A DNA stretch of 64,000 bases from assembly GCF_000613885.1 (NCBI RefSeq), contig NZ_BAJV01000005.1, positions 1 to 64,000 of the forward strand, read 5' to 3'. Below the pieces are notes generated by a model. It saw only the letters and a list, made by a program, of their open reading frames with translations. It had not been told where the DNA came from and made no database searches. This DNA comes from Asaia prunellae JCM 25354. Its GTDB lineage: Bacteria; Pseudomonadota; Alphaproteobacteria; Acetobacterales; Acetobacteraceae. The translations under genes were made by a program, and so were the position numbers. Shown piece after piece: positions 9,631 through 20,445 of this stretch. The number at the start of each line of letters is the position of its first letter. Within the stretch, counting starts at the first letter, position 1.

Positions 9631-10031
9631 GGCACTGCTCTTTGCAAATGGCGTCAGGATAAATCGAGATAATAGCAAACACTGTGCCCTCGACCTGAGC
9701 GGCGATAAAAAAATCGTCGCGAACCGGTCTGTGAATACGAGCGATATGAGGACGAAAGTGACTGTTTTACTCTAAGGATGATACCGTATGGGATCTGTAT
9801 CGTGGTCCATCGGCATGAAAGCGCCAGAAGTATCTGGTCTGTTCACCGAATATTGTTGGGATTTATGCTGAGAGTCTTGAAATTATGCGCTGAAGATCAG
9901 AGAAGCCGAAATTCAGTGTAAGCTTTTCGAGAGAATGTTCCGGCATCGAAACTTTTAGAACCTAACAATACCAAGCTGGCAACGCAGGTCAGATACAAGC
10001 AGAACATGTCGGTTCGATTTTTACAGGAGAG
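9631..10031. other. Intergenic region between the retropepsin-like gene and tRNA-Lys
   Basis: About 400 bp with no convincing gene. It contains the presumed promoter of the leftward secreted-protein gene and the 3' flank of the tRNA. I see no phage integrase remnant or repeat of the tRNA 3' end here. Confidence 0.4.
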
Positions 10032-10107
10032 TGGTGAACCGGGTGGGACTCGAACCCACGACCATTCGATTAAAAGTCGAATGCTCTACCGGCTGAGCTA
10101 CCGGTTC
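10032..10107 (-). tRNA. tRNA-Lys (anticodon TTT)
   Basis: The reverse complement folds as a 76-base tRNA with an encoded CCA end: acceptor stem GAACCGG/CCGGTTC, D-arm with AGCTC, anticodon stem TTCGA/TCGAA around loop CTTTTAA (anticodon TTT), five-base variable loop and T-arm GTGGG-TTCGAGT-CCCAC. All stems pair perfectly. It is monocistronic here. Confidence 0.97.
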
Positions 10108-10146
10108 ACGTCAGGCGTCTGGCTACAATATGCGCCAGAGCCCGTC

Positions 10147-10173
10147 AACCGACTGAATCGGGTTCAGTCGGTT
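10147..10173. terminator. Hairpin between ppiB and tRNA-Lys
   Basis: An 11-bp perfect inverted repeat (arms 10147-10157 and 10163-10173, loop TCGGG) lies just downstream of the ppiB stop. The T-rich flank is better on the plus side, so it is not an ideal terminator for the leftward ppiB transcript, but the position fits. Confidence 0.55.
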
Positions 10174-10204
10174 TTCATGCTGCTTTTTGTTCCTTGCCGA
10201 AGGA

Positions 10205-10678
10205 TCAGGCTTCGGAGCGCATGGAGATGATGGTGTCGGGATCCTTCACCATGCCCGATGAGCCGGCACCGCGCTTGATCTGGTCAATATGCTCCATGCC
10301 GGATACGACCTGTCCTGCGATGGTGTACTGGCCATCGAGCGAGGGGGTGGGCTGGAACATGATGAAGAACTGGCTGTTGGCCGAGTTCGGGTTCATCGTG
10401 CGAGCCATACCCAGCGTGCCGCGTTCGAACTTGGCTTCACGTGTGAATTCTGCCTTCAGATCGGGCAGGTCACTTCCGCCCGAACCGGTGCCGGTCGGGT
10501 CGCCACCCTGTGCCATGAAGCCTTCAATGACGCGATGAAACTTGACGCCATCATAAAAGCCCTGCTCGGAGAGGGTGCGCAGGCGCTCAGCGGCAAGCGG
10601 AGCGAGATCAGGACGCAGCTCGATCACGACATCCCCGGTCTTGAGCTTCATGACGAGGCGGTTATTGGTCTCGGACAT
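10205..10678 (-). CDS. ppiB: Cyclophilin-type peptidyl-prolyl cis-trans isomerase
   Basis: The 157-residue cytoplasmic protein is a single cyclophilin domain without a signal peptide. It shows the active-site elements FHRVIEGFMAQGGDPTGTG (Arg and Gln of the catalytic site), MARTMNPNSANSQFFIMF and LDGQYTIAGQV, in family order and spacing. It catalyses cis-trans isomerisation of X-Pro bonds during protein folding. It follows coaD by 45 bp on the same strand and is probably the last gene of the gyrA-coaD-ppiB run. The frame is intact. Confidence 0.95.
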   Translation of the reverse strand: MSETNNRLVMKLKTGDVVIELRPDLAPLAAERLRTLSEQGFYDGVKFHRVIEGFMAQGGDPTGTGSGGSDLPDLKAEFTREAKFERGTLGMARTMNPNSANSQFFIMFQPTPSLDGQYTIAGQVVSGMEHIDQIKRGAGSSGMVKDPDTIISMRSEA

Positions 10679-10723
10679 AAACTTCTATCCTTGTGTTTGC
10701 GGAGCCTGGAGAGGCTACGCGGC

Positions 10724-11250
10724 CTATGTCGGCCTCTCTGATGCATTGGGCAAGAGACGCCGGGCGATATTCTCCGGCAGATAGGGGCGTATATCGCTCC
10801 ATAAGCCAGAAGTTCACGCACGAGGCTGGAAGAGATCAGGCGATGCTCCTCACGTGCGGTGAAAAAAAGGGTCTCAAGTTCGGGGGCAAGGCGGCGATTG
10901 ACGGCAGCCATTGTCATCTCGCTGGCCAGATCAGATTCCGAGCGTAGCCCCCGGATGACGAACTGAGCGCCATGCGCGCGGGCCGCCTCAACCATGAGAG
11001 CTTTAAACGGAGCGACAGCGATCTTCTCAATGCTCGCGGCAGTGAAAGTCTCGGTAATGGCAGCGCAGCGTTCCTCGCTGGTCAGACGCGGTGCCTTGCC
11101 GGGATTGAGGGCTACACCGATCACAAGCCGGTCAACCACCGCCAGCGCCCGTCTTGCGATATCAAGATGGCCAAGGGTGAACGGATCGAACGTGCCGGGG
11201 TAGAACCCGACACGTTCGCTGTTCCGGGAGAAATCAGTGTGCACTGTCAT
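10724..11250 (-). CDS. coaD: Phosphopantetheine adenylyltransferase, frame broken near the C-terminus
   Basis: CoaD makes dephospho-CoA from phosphopantetheine and ATP. The N-terminus (ATG at 11250) reads VGFYPGTFDPFTLGHLDIA, with the nucleotidyltransferase TxGH motif at residues 25-28; the late motif LISSSLVREL is also present. The open frame then runs into a meaningless Arg/Pro-rich tail. Restoring one base in the G4 run at about 10784 gives YLPENIARRLL and a stop at 10724-10726, the usual CoaD ending and length (about 175 residues). Because coaD is essential, I read this as a sequence error. The start lies 17 bp inside the gyrA 3' end, implying coupling. Confidence 0.9.
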
Positions 11251-14100
11251 CCGGTTTTGCCTCAGCAGAGGTCGTGGATTGCGTGGCTGCGGCATCATGC
11301 CCATCCGGGGCAGTGGCACCTGAAGCAACGGCGTCCGATTCCTCCAGCGAGGTCTCGGCGTCGTCCGCTTCGGTCCCTTCGGACTCGGCGACCGGGAAGA
11401 TGCTGGTCACACGCTCTTCTGCGCCGACACGGAACAGGGTGACACCGCTGGCCTGACGGGCCATGACGCGCACCTGCGAGACAGGGACGCGGATGAGGCG
11501 GCCCACATCAGTTACCATCATGACATCAGTGCCATCGATCGTGGGCAGGGTGGCAACGACTTCGCGACCACGTTTCGGGTTGGTCAGGGTCATATTGGCG
11601 ATGCCCTGGCCGCCACGACCGCTGACACGATATTCATAAGCCGAAGAGCGACGACCAAAGCCGGCATCGGTGACGGTAAGCAGGATTTCTTCCTGGGCGG
11701 CGAGCTCGTCGAAGCGCTCCTGTGTCAGGTCACCGGCGTCGACAGCCTCATCGGTATCGTCAGAAGCAATCTCTTCGATTTCCTCTTCTGCGCCGGCTGC
11801 GTTGGCAGCCGCTTCGGCGCGGCGTCTGGCGTTGGCGGCGCGCAGATAGGCAGAACGTTCCTCGACGCTGGCATCGACATGGTTAAGGATGCAGAGTGAA
11901 TTGACTTCATCCCCTGTCGCAAGGCGGATGCCGCGGACACCCGAGCTGTCGCGCCCGGCAAAGACGCGCAGCGTGTCATCGGTGATCTGGAAGCGGATGG
12001 AGCGTGCCTTGCGCGTGGCCAGAAAGACATCCTGACCTTCACGGCAGGTGGCGACACCCACAAGGCTGTCACCTTCATCGAGCTTCATGGCGATCAGGCC
12101 GGAAGCGCGGATGTTCCTGAAGTCGCTCAGGCGGTTGCGTCGGACGTTGCCGCTCGCCGTCGCGAAGACGAGGTGCAGATCTTCCCACTGTTCCTCTTCC
12201 TGCGGGAGAGCGAGGATGGCCGTGATTGAATCCGTGCCCAGATCGGGCAGGAGGTTGACCAGGGCGCGGCCCTTGGCGGTCGGAGAGGCTTCCGGCAGGC
12301 GCCAGACCTTCTCGCGATAGGCCTTGCCGCCTGAGGAGAAGAACATGACCCATTGATGGGTATGGGCGTTGAAGCTGTTGACGATGACGTCGTCACCCCG
12401 ACGTCCCGCTGCGGTTCTCCCGCGACCGCCACGGTTCTGGGCGCGGAAGATCTCAAGCGGCGTGCGCTTGATGAAGCCGTCCCGTGTGATGGTGACGACC
12501 ATCTGACCGGGCTCGATCAGGCTTTCATCCGACTGGTCGCCCAGCGCGTCCGAGATTTCGGTCATGCGCGGGGTGGCGATTTCGGCGCGGGCCAGAAGCA
12601 GCTCATGACGCATGACTTCCATGCGCCGGACGTGGCTGCCAATGATCTCGAGCAGTTCGTTGATCTTGGTGGCGACTTCGCTCAGCTCGCCCTGGATCTT
12701 GTCACGCTCCAGACCGGTCAGGCGCTGCAGACGCAGTTCCAGAATGCCACGGGCCTGAACTTCGGTCAGATGGACCTTGCCATCAATGATGACATTGCCC
12801 TCGTCATGGATCAGCTCGATGAGCGGTTGCACGTCTTCGGCATTCCATGCGCGAGCCATGAGCGACTCACGTGCGGTCGCGGCATCGGGGGCGCTGCGGA
12901 TAAGCGCGATGACCTCATCAATATTGGCTACAGCAATGACGAGGCCGACGAGCAGATGACCGCGATCACGTACCTTGTTCAGGTCGAAGCGCGAGCGACG
13001 CAGGATGACGTCTTCACGGAAGCGGATGAAGGCTTCCAGAACGTCCTTGAGACCCATCGTGCGGGGCTTGCCATCATCAAGGGCAAGGCAGTTGACGCTG
13101 AACGAAGTCTGAAGCTGGGTAAAGCGATAAAGCTGGTTCAGCACGACTTCGGGGGTTGCGTCGCGCTTGAGCTCGATGACGATACGCATGCCGGAGCGGT
13201 CGCTCTCGTCACGAATATCGGAGATACCTTCGATTTCCTTGGCGCGGACGAGATCGGCAATCTTCTCCTGCAACGTCGCCTTGTTCACCTGGTAGGGAAT
13301 TTCGGTGACGATGATTGCCTGACGATCCTTGCGGATATCCTCGATCTCGGCACGTGCCTCATGGGAACCGAGCCGCGACCCGTCTCAAAGGCCTGGCGGA
13401 TGCCACGGCGGCCCATGATGATGCCACCCGTCGGGAAATCAGGACCGGGGATGATCTTCATCAGATCATCAAGCGTGGCCTCGGGGTTCTCGATCAGGGC
13501 GAGTGTCGCGTCGATAACCTCGCCGGGGTTATGGGTCGGGATGTTGGTCGCCATACCGACCGCGATGCCGGAAGCACCATTGACCAGAAGATTGGGGAAA
13601 GCGGCAGGCAGAACCTTCGGTTCGCTTTCGCTTTCATCATAGTTCGGCTGGAAATCAACCGTGTCGCGATCGATATCATCGAGCAGGAAGGACGCCGATT
13701 TGGCCAGGCGTGCTTCGGTGTAACGCATGGCGGCCGGGCTATCGCCATCGACCGAGCCGAAATTGCCCTGACCGTCGATGAGACGGACGCGCATGGACCA
13801 GGACTGGGCCATACGCACCATGGCGTCATAGATCGAGCTGTCACCATGGGGATGGTATTTACCCATGACGTCACCGACCGCACGGGCCGATTTGCGATAC
13901 GGCTTGTCGGAAGTAAAGCCGCTCTCGCGCATGGCGTAGAGAATGCGGCGATGGACCGGTTTGAGACCGTCACGCACATCCGGCAGCGCACGCGACACAA
14001 TGACCGACATGGCATAGGCGAGATAGGAGGAGCGCATTTCCTCCTCAATGGTCACCGGGATCTGGTCAGTCGGGGCGGCAGGCGGCGTCAGGTCAGTCAA
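11234..14100 (-). CDS. gyrA: DNA gyrase subunit A, one frame break
   Basis: GyrA is the breakage-reunion subunit of gyrase. The quinolone-resistance region reads [17 protein letters not shown] with Ser88 and Asp92 at the positions of E. coli Ser83 and Asp87 (sensitive-type residues). The catalytic tyrosine is Tyr127 in AMRYTEA. The GyrA box is NRGGRGRTA. The C-terminal domain carries an Ala/Glu/Asp-rich insert (about 50 residues before [14 protein letters not shown]) and the protein ends in an acidic tail. The frame breaks near 13358: the upstream part ends after GSVPMR and the continuation [13 protein letters not shown] is in the next frame, as if one G of a run were lost. The restored product is 955 residues. 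The gene is essential, so an error is likely. Confidence 0.95.
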
Positions 14101-14155
14101 GGCAGGTCCGTCTTGTTGTCTTGGAGGGCGGGGCTAAAAAGTCGGGTGTGTGTGA

Positions 14156-14698
14156 TCAGAACGGGATCTCGTCGTCCAGGTCGCCACCCGGAGCATCCCA
14201 GCCACCGCCATTATTGCCGCCATTGGTACGCGCAGGCTGCTGGTTCATCCCGCCGCCACTGCGTGCCGGGGCATTGCCGCCGCTATAGGAACGTGACGGA
14301 CCACTTTCGTAACCGCCGCCCATGCCACCACCGGACTCGCCTTCGCGGTTGTTGTCGAGGAGAGTAAGCTCGCCACGGAAACGGTCGAGAACGATCTCGG
14401 TTGTGTAGCGCTCCTGGCCGGACTGGTCGGTCCACTTGCGGGTCTGGAGCTGGCCCTCGACATAAACCTTGCGGCCCTTGCGCAGAAAACGTTCGGCGAC
14501 ATCGGCCAGACGCTCGTTGAAGATCACCACGCGATGCCACTCGGTGCGCTCCTTGCGCTCGCCCGAAGCACGGTCATTCCAGCTCTCAGAAGTGGCGATG
14601 GTCAGGTTGACGATCTTGGCGCCAGACTGGGCATTTCGTGTTTCCGGGTCGCGCCCCAGATTACCCACGAGAATGACCTTGTTCACACTTCCTGCCAT
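14156..14698 (-). CDS. ssb: Single-stranded DNA-binding protein
   Basis: The 180-residue protein has an N-terminal OB fold (about residues 1-110, starting [19 protein letters not shown]), a Gly/Asn-rich flexible linker and the conserved acidic tip DDEIPF, which docks SSB-interacting proteins. It coats single-stranded DNA in replication and repair. It lies 55 bp upstream of gyrA on the same strand and divergent from uvrA, a common arrangement in bacteria. The frame is intact. Confidence 0.97.
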   Translation of the reverse strand: MAGSVNKVILVGNLGRDPETRNAQSGAKIVNLTIATSESWNDRASGERKERTEWHRVVIFNERLADVAERFLRKGRKVYVEGQLQTRKWTDQSGQERYTTEIVLDRFRGELTLLDNNREGESGGGMGGGYESGPSRSYSGGNAPARSGGGMNQQPARTNGGNNGGGWDAPGGDLDDEIPF

Positions 14699-14753
14699 GG
14701 CAACCGACCCTACATCCTGAAAATATTCCCCATCTTAACCCAGCAGAACGCCG

Positions 14754-14771
14754 CCGTCACGCCTGTGACGG
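14754..14771. promoter_or_regulatory. Inverted repeat in the ssb-uvrA divergent promoter region
   Basis: CCGTCAC-GCCT-GTGACGG is a perfect 7-bp inverted repeat in the 174-bp region between the divergent starts of ssb and uvrA. It may be a regulator site or an RNA hairpin in the uvrA leader. It does not match the alphaproteobacterial LexA box (GTTC-N7-GTTC). Confidence 0.4.
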
Positions 14772-14872
14772 AATGGGGCTCTACTTTAATCCTGTGAGCG
14801 GCAATCCTACATGGGTCCCGATACGTTCTCGTTTTCGACTCCCCCTTTCCAATCCTTCCTCGCGTGGTGCTG

Positions 14873-17799
14873 ATGTCTGACCTGCCGTACAACCAGTCCA
14901 TCCGTGTGCGCGGTGCCCGCGTCCACAATCTGAAGAATATCGATGCCGATATTCCCAGGGACCAGCTGACGGTCATTACGGGCCTCTCCGGTTCGGGCAA
15001 GTCGTCTCTGGCTTTTGACACGATCTATGCCGAAGGGCAGAGGCGCTATGTCGAAAGCCTCTCGGCCTATGCGCGTCAGTTTCTGGAACTGATGGGCAAG
15101 CCGGATGTGGATTCCATTGAAGGACTTTCACCGGCTATCTCGATCGAGCAGAAGACCACATCAAAAAATCCGCGCTCTACGGTAGGCACGATCACCGAGA
15201 TTCACGATTACATGCGTCTGCTCTGGGCACGTGCGGGCGTACCCTATTCGCCTGCGACCGGCCTGCCTATCGAGGCGCAGACGGTCAGTCAGATGGTGGA
15301 CCGGGTGATGGCCCTGCCTGAGGGAACGCGCCTCATGCTGCTGGCCCCCGTTATTCGCGACAGGAAAGGCGAGTATCGCAAGGAGCTGGCAGAACTTCAG
15401 CGCAAGGGTTTCACGCGGGTAAAAATCGATGGCGAGACCTATGAGATTGCCGAGGCTCCGCATCTGAATCGCAAGCTGCGCCATACAGTCGAAGTGGTAG
15501 TGGACAGGGTTGTGGTGAAGGAGGGCATTGAAACCCGTCTGGCAGACAGTTTTGAAACAGCGCTGGGCCTGGCTGACGGCGTTGCCTATGCAGAACCCGT
15601 TCTGCGTGAAGGTGAAAAAACGACAGTCGATCATATGGTGTTTTCGGCCAAATTCGCCTGTCCTGTGAGTGGCTTTACGCTTGAGGAAATCGAGCCGCGT
15701 CTGTTTTCGTTCAATGCGCCCATGGGAGCCTGTCCGGTCTGTGACGGTATCGGGACAGAGACACATTTCGATCCGCGCATGATCGTACCGGATGAGTCTC
15801 TCTCTCTGGCAGATGGAGCGATTGCTCCCTGGCGTGATGCGAAAACACCCTGGTACGAGCAGACGCTTGAGGCACTGGCGCGTCATTACAGGGAGAAAAT
15901 GACGACGCCCTGGCACAAGCTGGGTGAGGGTTTTCGCAAAATCCTGCTCGAGGGGGGCGAGGATTCCATTCTGTTTACCTACAAGGATGGCAAACGTGCC
16001 TATGAGCTGACCAAGCCTTTCGAAGGGTGATGCGTAATCTCCAGCGTCGTCTGGCCGAGACGGACAGCATGTGGGTGCGCGAGGAAATGTCGCGATATCA
16101 GTCCTATGTACCATGCCATGCCTGCCATGGTGCCCGTCTCAAGCCCGAGGCGCTTTGTGTAAAGGTGAACCAGCTTAATATCGCCCAGGCATCTGACCTG
16201 ACCATTCGTCGGGCGCTGGACTGGTTTGGGAGTGTTGAGGCCTCGCTGACGGCACAGCGTGCCGAGATTGCACGACGCATCCTGCGCGAAATTCTGGACC
16301 GTCTGCGCTTTCTCGATGATGTCGGGCTGGATTATCTGACACTGTCGCGTGGTTCCGCGACGCTATCGGGAGGTGAGAGCCAGCGCATTCGTCTGGCGAG
16401 CCAGATCGGTTCCGGTCTGACCGGGGTGCTTTATGTGCTGGATGAACCGTCAATCGGGCTGCATCAGCGCGATAATGAACGGCTGCTTGGCACACTCGAT
16501 CGTCTGAAGAAGCTCGGCAATACGGTGATCGTTGTGGAACATGACGAAGATGCCATTCGTGCGGCGGACTGGCTGATCGATATGGGGCCGGGCGCGGGTG
16601 CGCTCGGCGGGACTGTCGTTGCGTCAGGTACGCCGGATCAGGTAGCGCAGAATAAGGATAGCATTACAGGCGATTATCTTTCGGGCAGACGGATGGTGCC
16701 TGTGCCGCAGAAGAGGCGGCCTTATGATGAAAAGCGTATGCTGAGCGTTATCGGGGCAACAGGGAATAACCTGCACGATGTGACGGCACGTATACCCCTC
16801 GGTTGTTTTGTTGCGGTAACAGGTGTGTCGGGGGGCGGGAAATCCACGCTTGTGGTTGATACGCTCTACAAGGCGCTTTCGCGTGAGTTGATGGGTGCGA
16901 ACCAGTCGCCCTTGCCGTATCGTGCTCTTGAGGGCGTAGAGCATCTCGACAAGATCATCGACATTGACCAGTCGCCGATCGGTCGTACGCCGCGTTCAAA
17001 TCCGGCGACCTATACGGATCTGTTCACGCCAATACGCGACTGGTTTGCCGAACTGCCAGAGGCCAAGGCACGCGGCTATAAACCGGGGCGGTTTTCGTTC
17101 AACGTCAAAGGCGGGCGCTGCGAGGCCTGTCAGGGAGATGGTGTTCTCAAGATCGAGATGCATTTCCTGCCCGATGTCTTTGTGACCTGCGATACCTGCA
17201 AGGGACAGCGCTATAACCGCGAAACGCTTGATGTGAAGTTTCGCGGCAAGTCGATTGCCGATGTACTGGCCATGACAGTAGATGAGGCGTTACCGTTCTT
17301 CCATGCTGTGCCGCGTATACGCGATCGTCTGGCGATTCTGCAGCAGGTAGGACTTGGTTACGTCACGCTGGGCCAGCAAGCCACGACATTGTCCGGTGGT
17401 GAGGCACAACGTGTAAAGCTTTCCAAGGAGCTGGCCCGGCGTGCCACCGGGCGCACGCTTTACATTCTCGATGAGCCGACGACAGGTCTGCACACCGAGG
17501 ATGTGCGCAAGTTGCTTGATGTTCTGCATGCTCTTGTCGATCAGGGAAATACCGTTCTGGTCATCGAGCATAATCTTGATGTGATCAAGACAGCAGACTG
17601 GTTGATTGATATCGGCCCGGAAGGGGGAGACGGTGGAGGCAGGATCGTGGCTGAGGGGCCGCCGGAAGTGATAGCCGCAACTGCCGGCAGTCATACAGGA
17701 AGGTTCCTGGGGCCGCTTCTGCCTTCGTCTTCCGTCAAGATGCCGGAAAAAAAGAAGAAAGCCACAGCAGTGGCTCGTCGAAAGGTGCGAACGTCATGA
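14873..17799 (+). CDS. uvrA: UvrABC system protein A, one frame break
   Basis: UvrA is the damage-recognition ATPase of nucleotide excision repair. Both ABC modules are complete: Walker [10 protein letters not shown] and GVSGGGKST; signatures [12 protein letters not shown] and [12 protein letters not shown]; Walker [12 protein letters not shown] and [11 protein letters not shown]. Zinc-binding CxxC pairs are visible ([14 protein letters not shown] and CDTCKG). ATG at 14873 is preferred over in-frame GTG codons at 14864 and 14867. The frame breaks at about 16026 in a G3 run just after YELTKPFEG and resumes with [14 protein letters not shown], consistent with one missing G. The restored length is about 975 residues. 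The stop overlaps the next gene as ATGA. Confidence 0.96.
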
Positions 17800-18740
17800 C
17801 TATCGTTGTCCCTTTTTGTGGTCGGATCACTCCGAGAGAGCGGCAGGAAAGCCTGAACGCGATCAATGCTGTTCTGAATAATATCAGGGTATTGCCTTTC
17901 GAGGATCTGACCGATGGGGAACGCCGGACCGCGCGTATGGCGGTAGTGGCCAACCCTGACCCGACAAATCTGCTCGACCTTCCCATGCTTGAATGGGTGC
18001 AGAGTTTATGGGCTGGTGTTGATCGCCTCGTTGATGAACTGTCTGCCAGTTCCCTGAAGATTGTCAGAATGACCGACCCTCAACTGGCTCAGACCATGGC
18101 TGAGGCTGTTCTGGCCTGGACTCTCTATATTCACAGGGACATGCCTGCCTATCATCGTCAGCAGAGGGAGAAACACTGGGAGCAACTTCCACTTGTGTCT
18201 CCGCAGGATCGTCCGGTCGGTATACTGGGTATGGGAAATCTTGGCAGGGTAGCTGCCCAGCGTCTCAAAAATAATGGTTTCCCGGTAACGGGATGGAGCC
18301 GCAGCCCCTGGACGAAGGCTGATATTCCGATGAAATACGGACCTCACGGTCTCGAAGCCATTTTGCGCAACAGCAGTATTGTGGTGGTGTTGCTGCCCCT
18401 GACACCACAGACACGTGGATTGCTTGATGACTGGCGGTTTGGTCAGATGCGAAAAGGGGCCGCGTTGCTCAATTTTGCCCGTGGCCCAATCGTTGACCAT
18501 GCGGCTCTTATACGGGCGCTTGACCGTGACCATTTGGGTCATGCTGTGCTTGATGTATTTGAGCACGAGCCGCTTTCAGAACAGGACCCGCTCTGGGGGC
18601 ATCCGAAAGTCACTGTGCTGCCGCATATTACGGCGCCAACCCAGATCGGAACGGCGACTGCACTGGCGGCAAGAAATATCCAGAATTTCTTTGATCAGGG
18701 ACAAATTCCCAGAGCCGTCAATCGTGAGCTTGGGTACTGA
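17796..18740 (+). CDS. GhrA-type glyoxylate/hydroxypyruvate reductase (D-2-hydroxyacid dehydrogenase)
   Basis: The 314-residue protein belongs to the D-isomer-specific 2-hydroxyacid dehydrogenases. It has a Rossmann motif [16 protein letters not shown] at about residue 142, the substrate Arg in [10 protein letters not shown], the Glu in DVFEHEPL and the catalytic His in [10 protein letters not shown]. Such GhrA-like enzymes reduce glyoxylate or hydroxypyruvate with NAD(P)H. The coenzyme and substrate are inferred from the family. It overlaps the uvrA stop by four bases, so the two are co-transcribed, which has no obvious functional logic. A terminator follows. Confidence 0.85.
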   Translation: MTIVVPFCGRITPRERQESLNAINAVLNNIRVLPFEDLTDGERRTARMAVVANPDPTNLLDLPMLEWVQSLWAGVDRLVDELSASSLKIVRMTDPQLAQTMAEAVLAWTLYIHRDMPAYHRQQREKHWEQLPLVSPQDRPVGILGMGNLGRVAAQRLKNNGFPVTGWSRSPWTKADIPMKYGPHGLEAILRNSSIVVVLLPLTPQTRGLLDDWRFGQMRKGAALLNFARGPIVDHAALIRALDRDHLGHAVLDVFEHEPLSEQDPLWGHPKVTVLPHITAPTQIGTATALAARNIQNFFDQGQIPRAVNRELGY

Positions 18741-18778
18741 ATAAAAGCGAGCCCACAGGCCTGACCGGTCTGATATGT

Positions 18779-18815
18779 CTTTTTCTGCCATGACGAGCCG
18801 CCATGGCAGAAAAAG
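18779..18815. terminator. Bidirectional intrinsic terminator
   Basis: A 14-bp perfect inverted repeat (arms 18779-18792 and 18802-18815, 9-base loop) with a T5 run in the left arm and an A5 run in the right arm. It separates the convergent ghrA-like gene (stop 18740) and efflux operon (stop 18833), and would terminate transcription both ways. Confidence 0.85.
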
Positions 18816-18832
18816 ATGATGGTAAACTTCTA

Positions 18833-20445
18833 TCAGTGCTGGTCTTCAATCGGACGCAGCGTCTTGCCTGATGCGGCGGCTGGTGCCGCTGGCGCGAGGC
18901 CAGACAGGTTTTCGAATGCCTCTGGATGCTGCGAAATCGTAACCCCACCTACGGGCTGAGGGTGATGCAGGTCGTCATATTGCAATGGCGTAATGGAAAG
19001 AGTCTGATCCATTGTGGGCAGAAGCCTGACGTTCCAGCCGCCGCCCAAGGCGCGGATAAGCCCGATATCGGCCTGATAGAGACGGGTCGCGACTTCGATC
19101 TGATGGATGCGGGTATCCAGCGTCTGCACCTGGGCAAAGATGGCCTCAAGATAGGTACCCACACCGCCTTGATAGAGGGTCATGGTCATGTTCTGGGTGG
19201 CCAGAGTTGCATCAACCGCCTTTTTCAAGGCACGGTTTTCCTGATCCAGACGTGTGGTACGTGACAGACCATCTTCGACTTCACGGAAGGAGTCGAGTAC
19301 CTTGCTGCGGTAATTATCCCGTGTCTCACGATAGGCTGACCAGGCATGCTGCAACTCGGCACGTCTCAGTCCGCCTTCGAAAATCGGGAGCTCAAAGGAT
19401 GCGCCATACGACCAGAGCGAATTGGCCAGATTGGCCAGATCAAACCCGTTCTGGGCGAAGCCGCCGCCTGCCTGGAGCGAAACATGCGGGTAGAAGGCTG
19501 CACGGGCAATGCCGATCTCGCGATTGGCCTGTGCCATCTCGCGTTCTGCACTCGCCACATCCGGACGACGTTGCAGGAGCTCAGAAGGTATACCCGCCGG
19601 GATGCTGGGCTGGTTGAAACCCATGACCTGTGTGGGAGAAATGTGAAACGAGGAAGGTGAGGCGTTCGTAAGAATTGCGATCGCGTGTTCGGTCACCTCG
19701 CGAGCGGCCTGCACGTCCAGTTCGGCTGCCTGTGTGGAATAAAGCTGAGCCTGGGCGCGCGCCACGTCGAGACGCGGTGCCGCCTGATTTTCCAGCTGGT
19801 TCCTGGTGATCTGGAGGGCCTTCTGATAATATCCGATCGACTGGTTATAGATGGCGATCTGTGCATCGTAACCGCGTAGCTGGACATAATCTGAGGCCAG
19901 CTCTGCCTGAAGACTCAGGCGTGACATGGCAAAATCAGCTGCTTTCTGCTGCGCATATTGCTTTTGCGCGCGAACATGGTTCCGGATGGCCGACCAGAAA
20001 TCAGGCTCCCAGGAAGCGAGGCCGTGATATTCTTCATCCGTCTCGGTGATATTGCCCTTGTAGCGGAAAAGACGATCAGCTGACTGTTTGTTGTCGAATG
20101 CCCCCGCACCCATCGCAAGATGGGGAAGGAGTTCAGACCTGGCCTGTACCACCAGGCACGGGCCTGGATAAAGCGTTCAGCAGCAGCCTGCAGATCCGGA
20201 TTGGCTTTTGTGAGCGTGGCTTCCATCTCGTTCAGCAGCGGATCATTCAGCAGCTTCCACCAGTCGGTAGGGAGCGTGGTATCGGCCGGGGTTGCCGTGG
20301 CGAACGGTCCCTGACCGTGCCAGCTTGCTGGAACGACGAAAGTGGGGGGGGTGTAGGTTGGCGCGAGGTCACAGGCTGACAGGCCAAAAGCTGTCAGAAC
20401 CGTGCCGCAGGCCAGAGCCAGTTTTCTGAAGCGATGTGTGATCAT
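18833..20445 (-). CDS. NodT/OprM-family outer-membrane efflux lipoprotein, one frame break
   Basis: This is the outer-membrane channel of the RND pump. The N-terminus is a lipoprotein signal with lipobox LSAC (about residue 25), followed by the family start PTYTPPTF and DWWKLLNDP. The rest has the duplicated TolC-like helical repeats (QLENQAAPRLDVARAQAQL; RRPDVASAEREMAQANREIGIARAAFYP; FELPIFEGG). The frame breaks near 20150, between AAERFIQARA and VQARSELLPHLAMGAG, as if one base were lost. The restored length is about 537 residues, with a Pro/Ala-rich C-terminal extension. Its ATG overlaps the stop of the membrane-fusion gene upstream. Confidence 0.92.

Noticed and set aside
10032-10107. tRNA-Lys as attachment site of the phage-like element
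   Set aside because: It is 15 kb from the element, and no copy of its 3' end was seen at either element boundary.
12353-13642. Open frame of 429 codons antisense to gyrA
   Set aside because: Complement of conserved GyrA coding sequence; third-position GC bias creates such frames. The protein has no recognisable family.
14772-14872. Possible LexA box upstream of uvrA (GTTC-N7-CGAC near 14825)
   Set aside because: Only one half-site matches the alphaproteobacterial GTTC-N7-GTTC consensus.
15161-16114. Open frame of 317 codons antisense to uvrA
   Set aside because: Opposite conserved UvrA sequence; no supporting signals.
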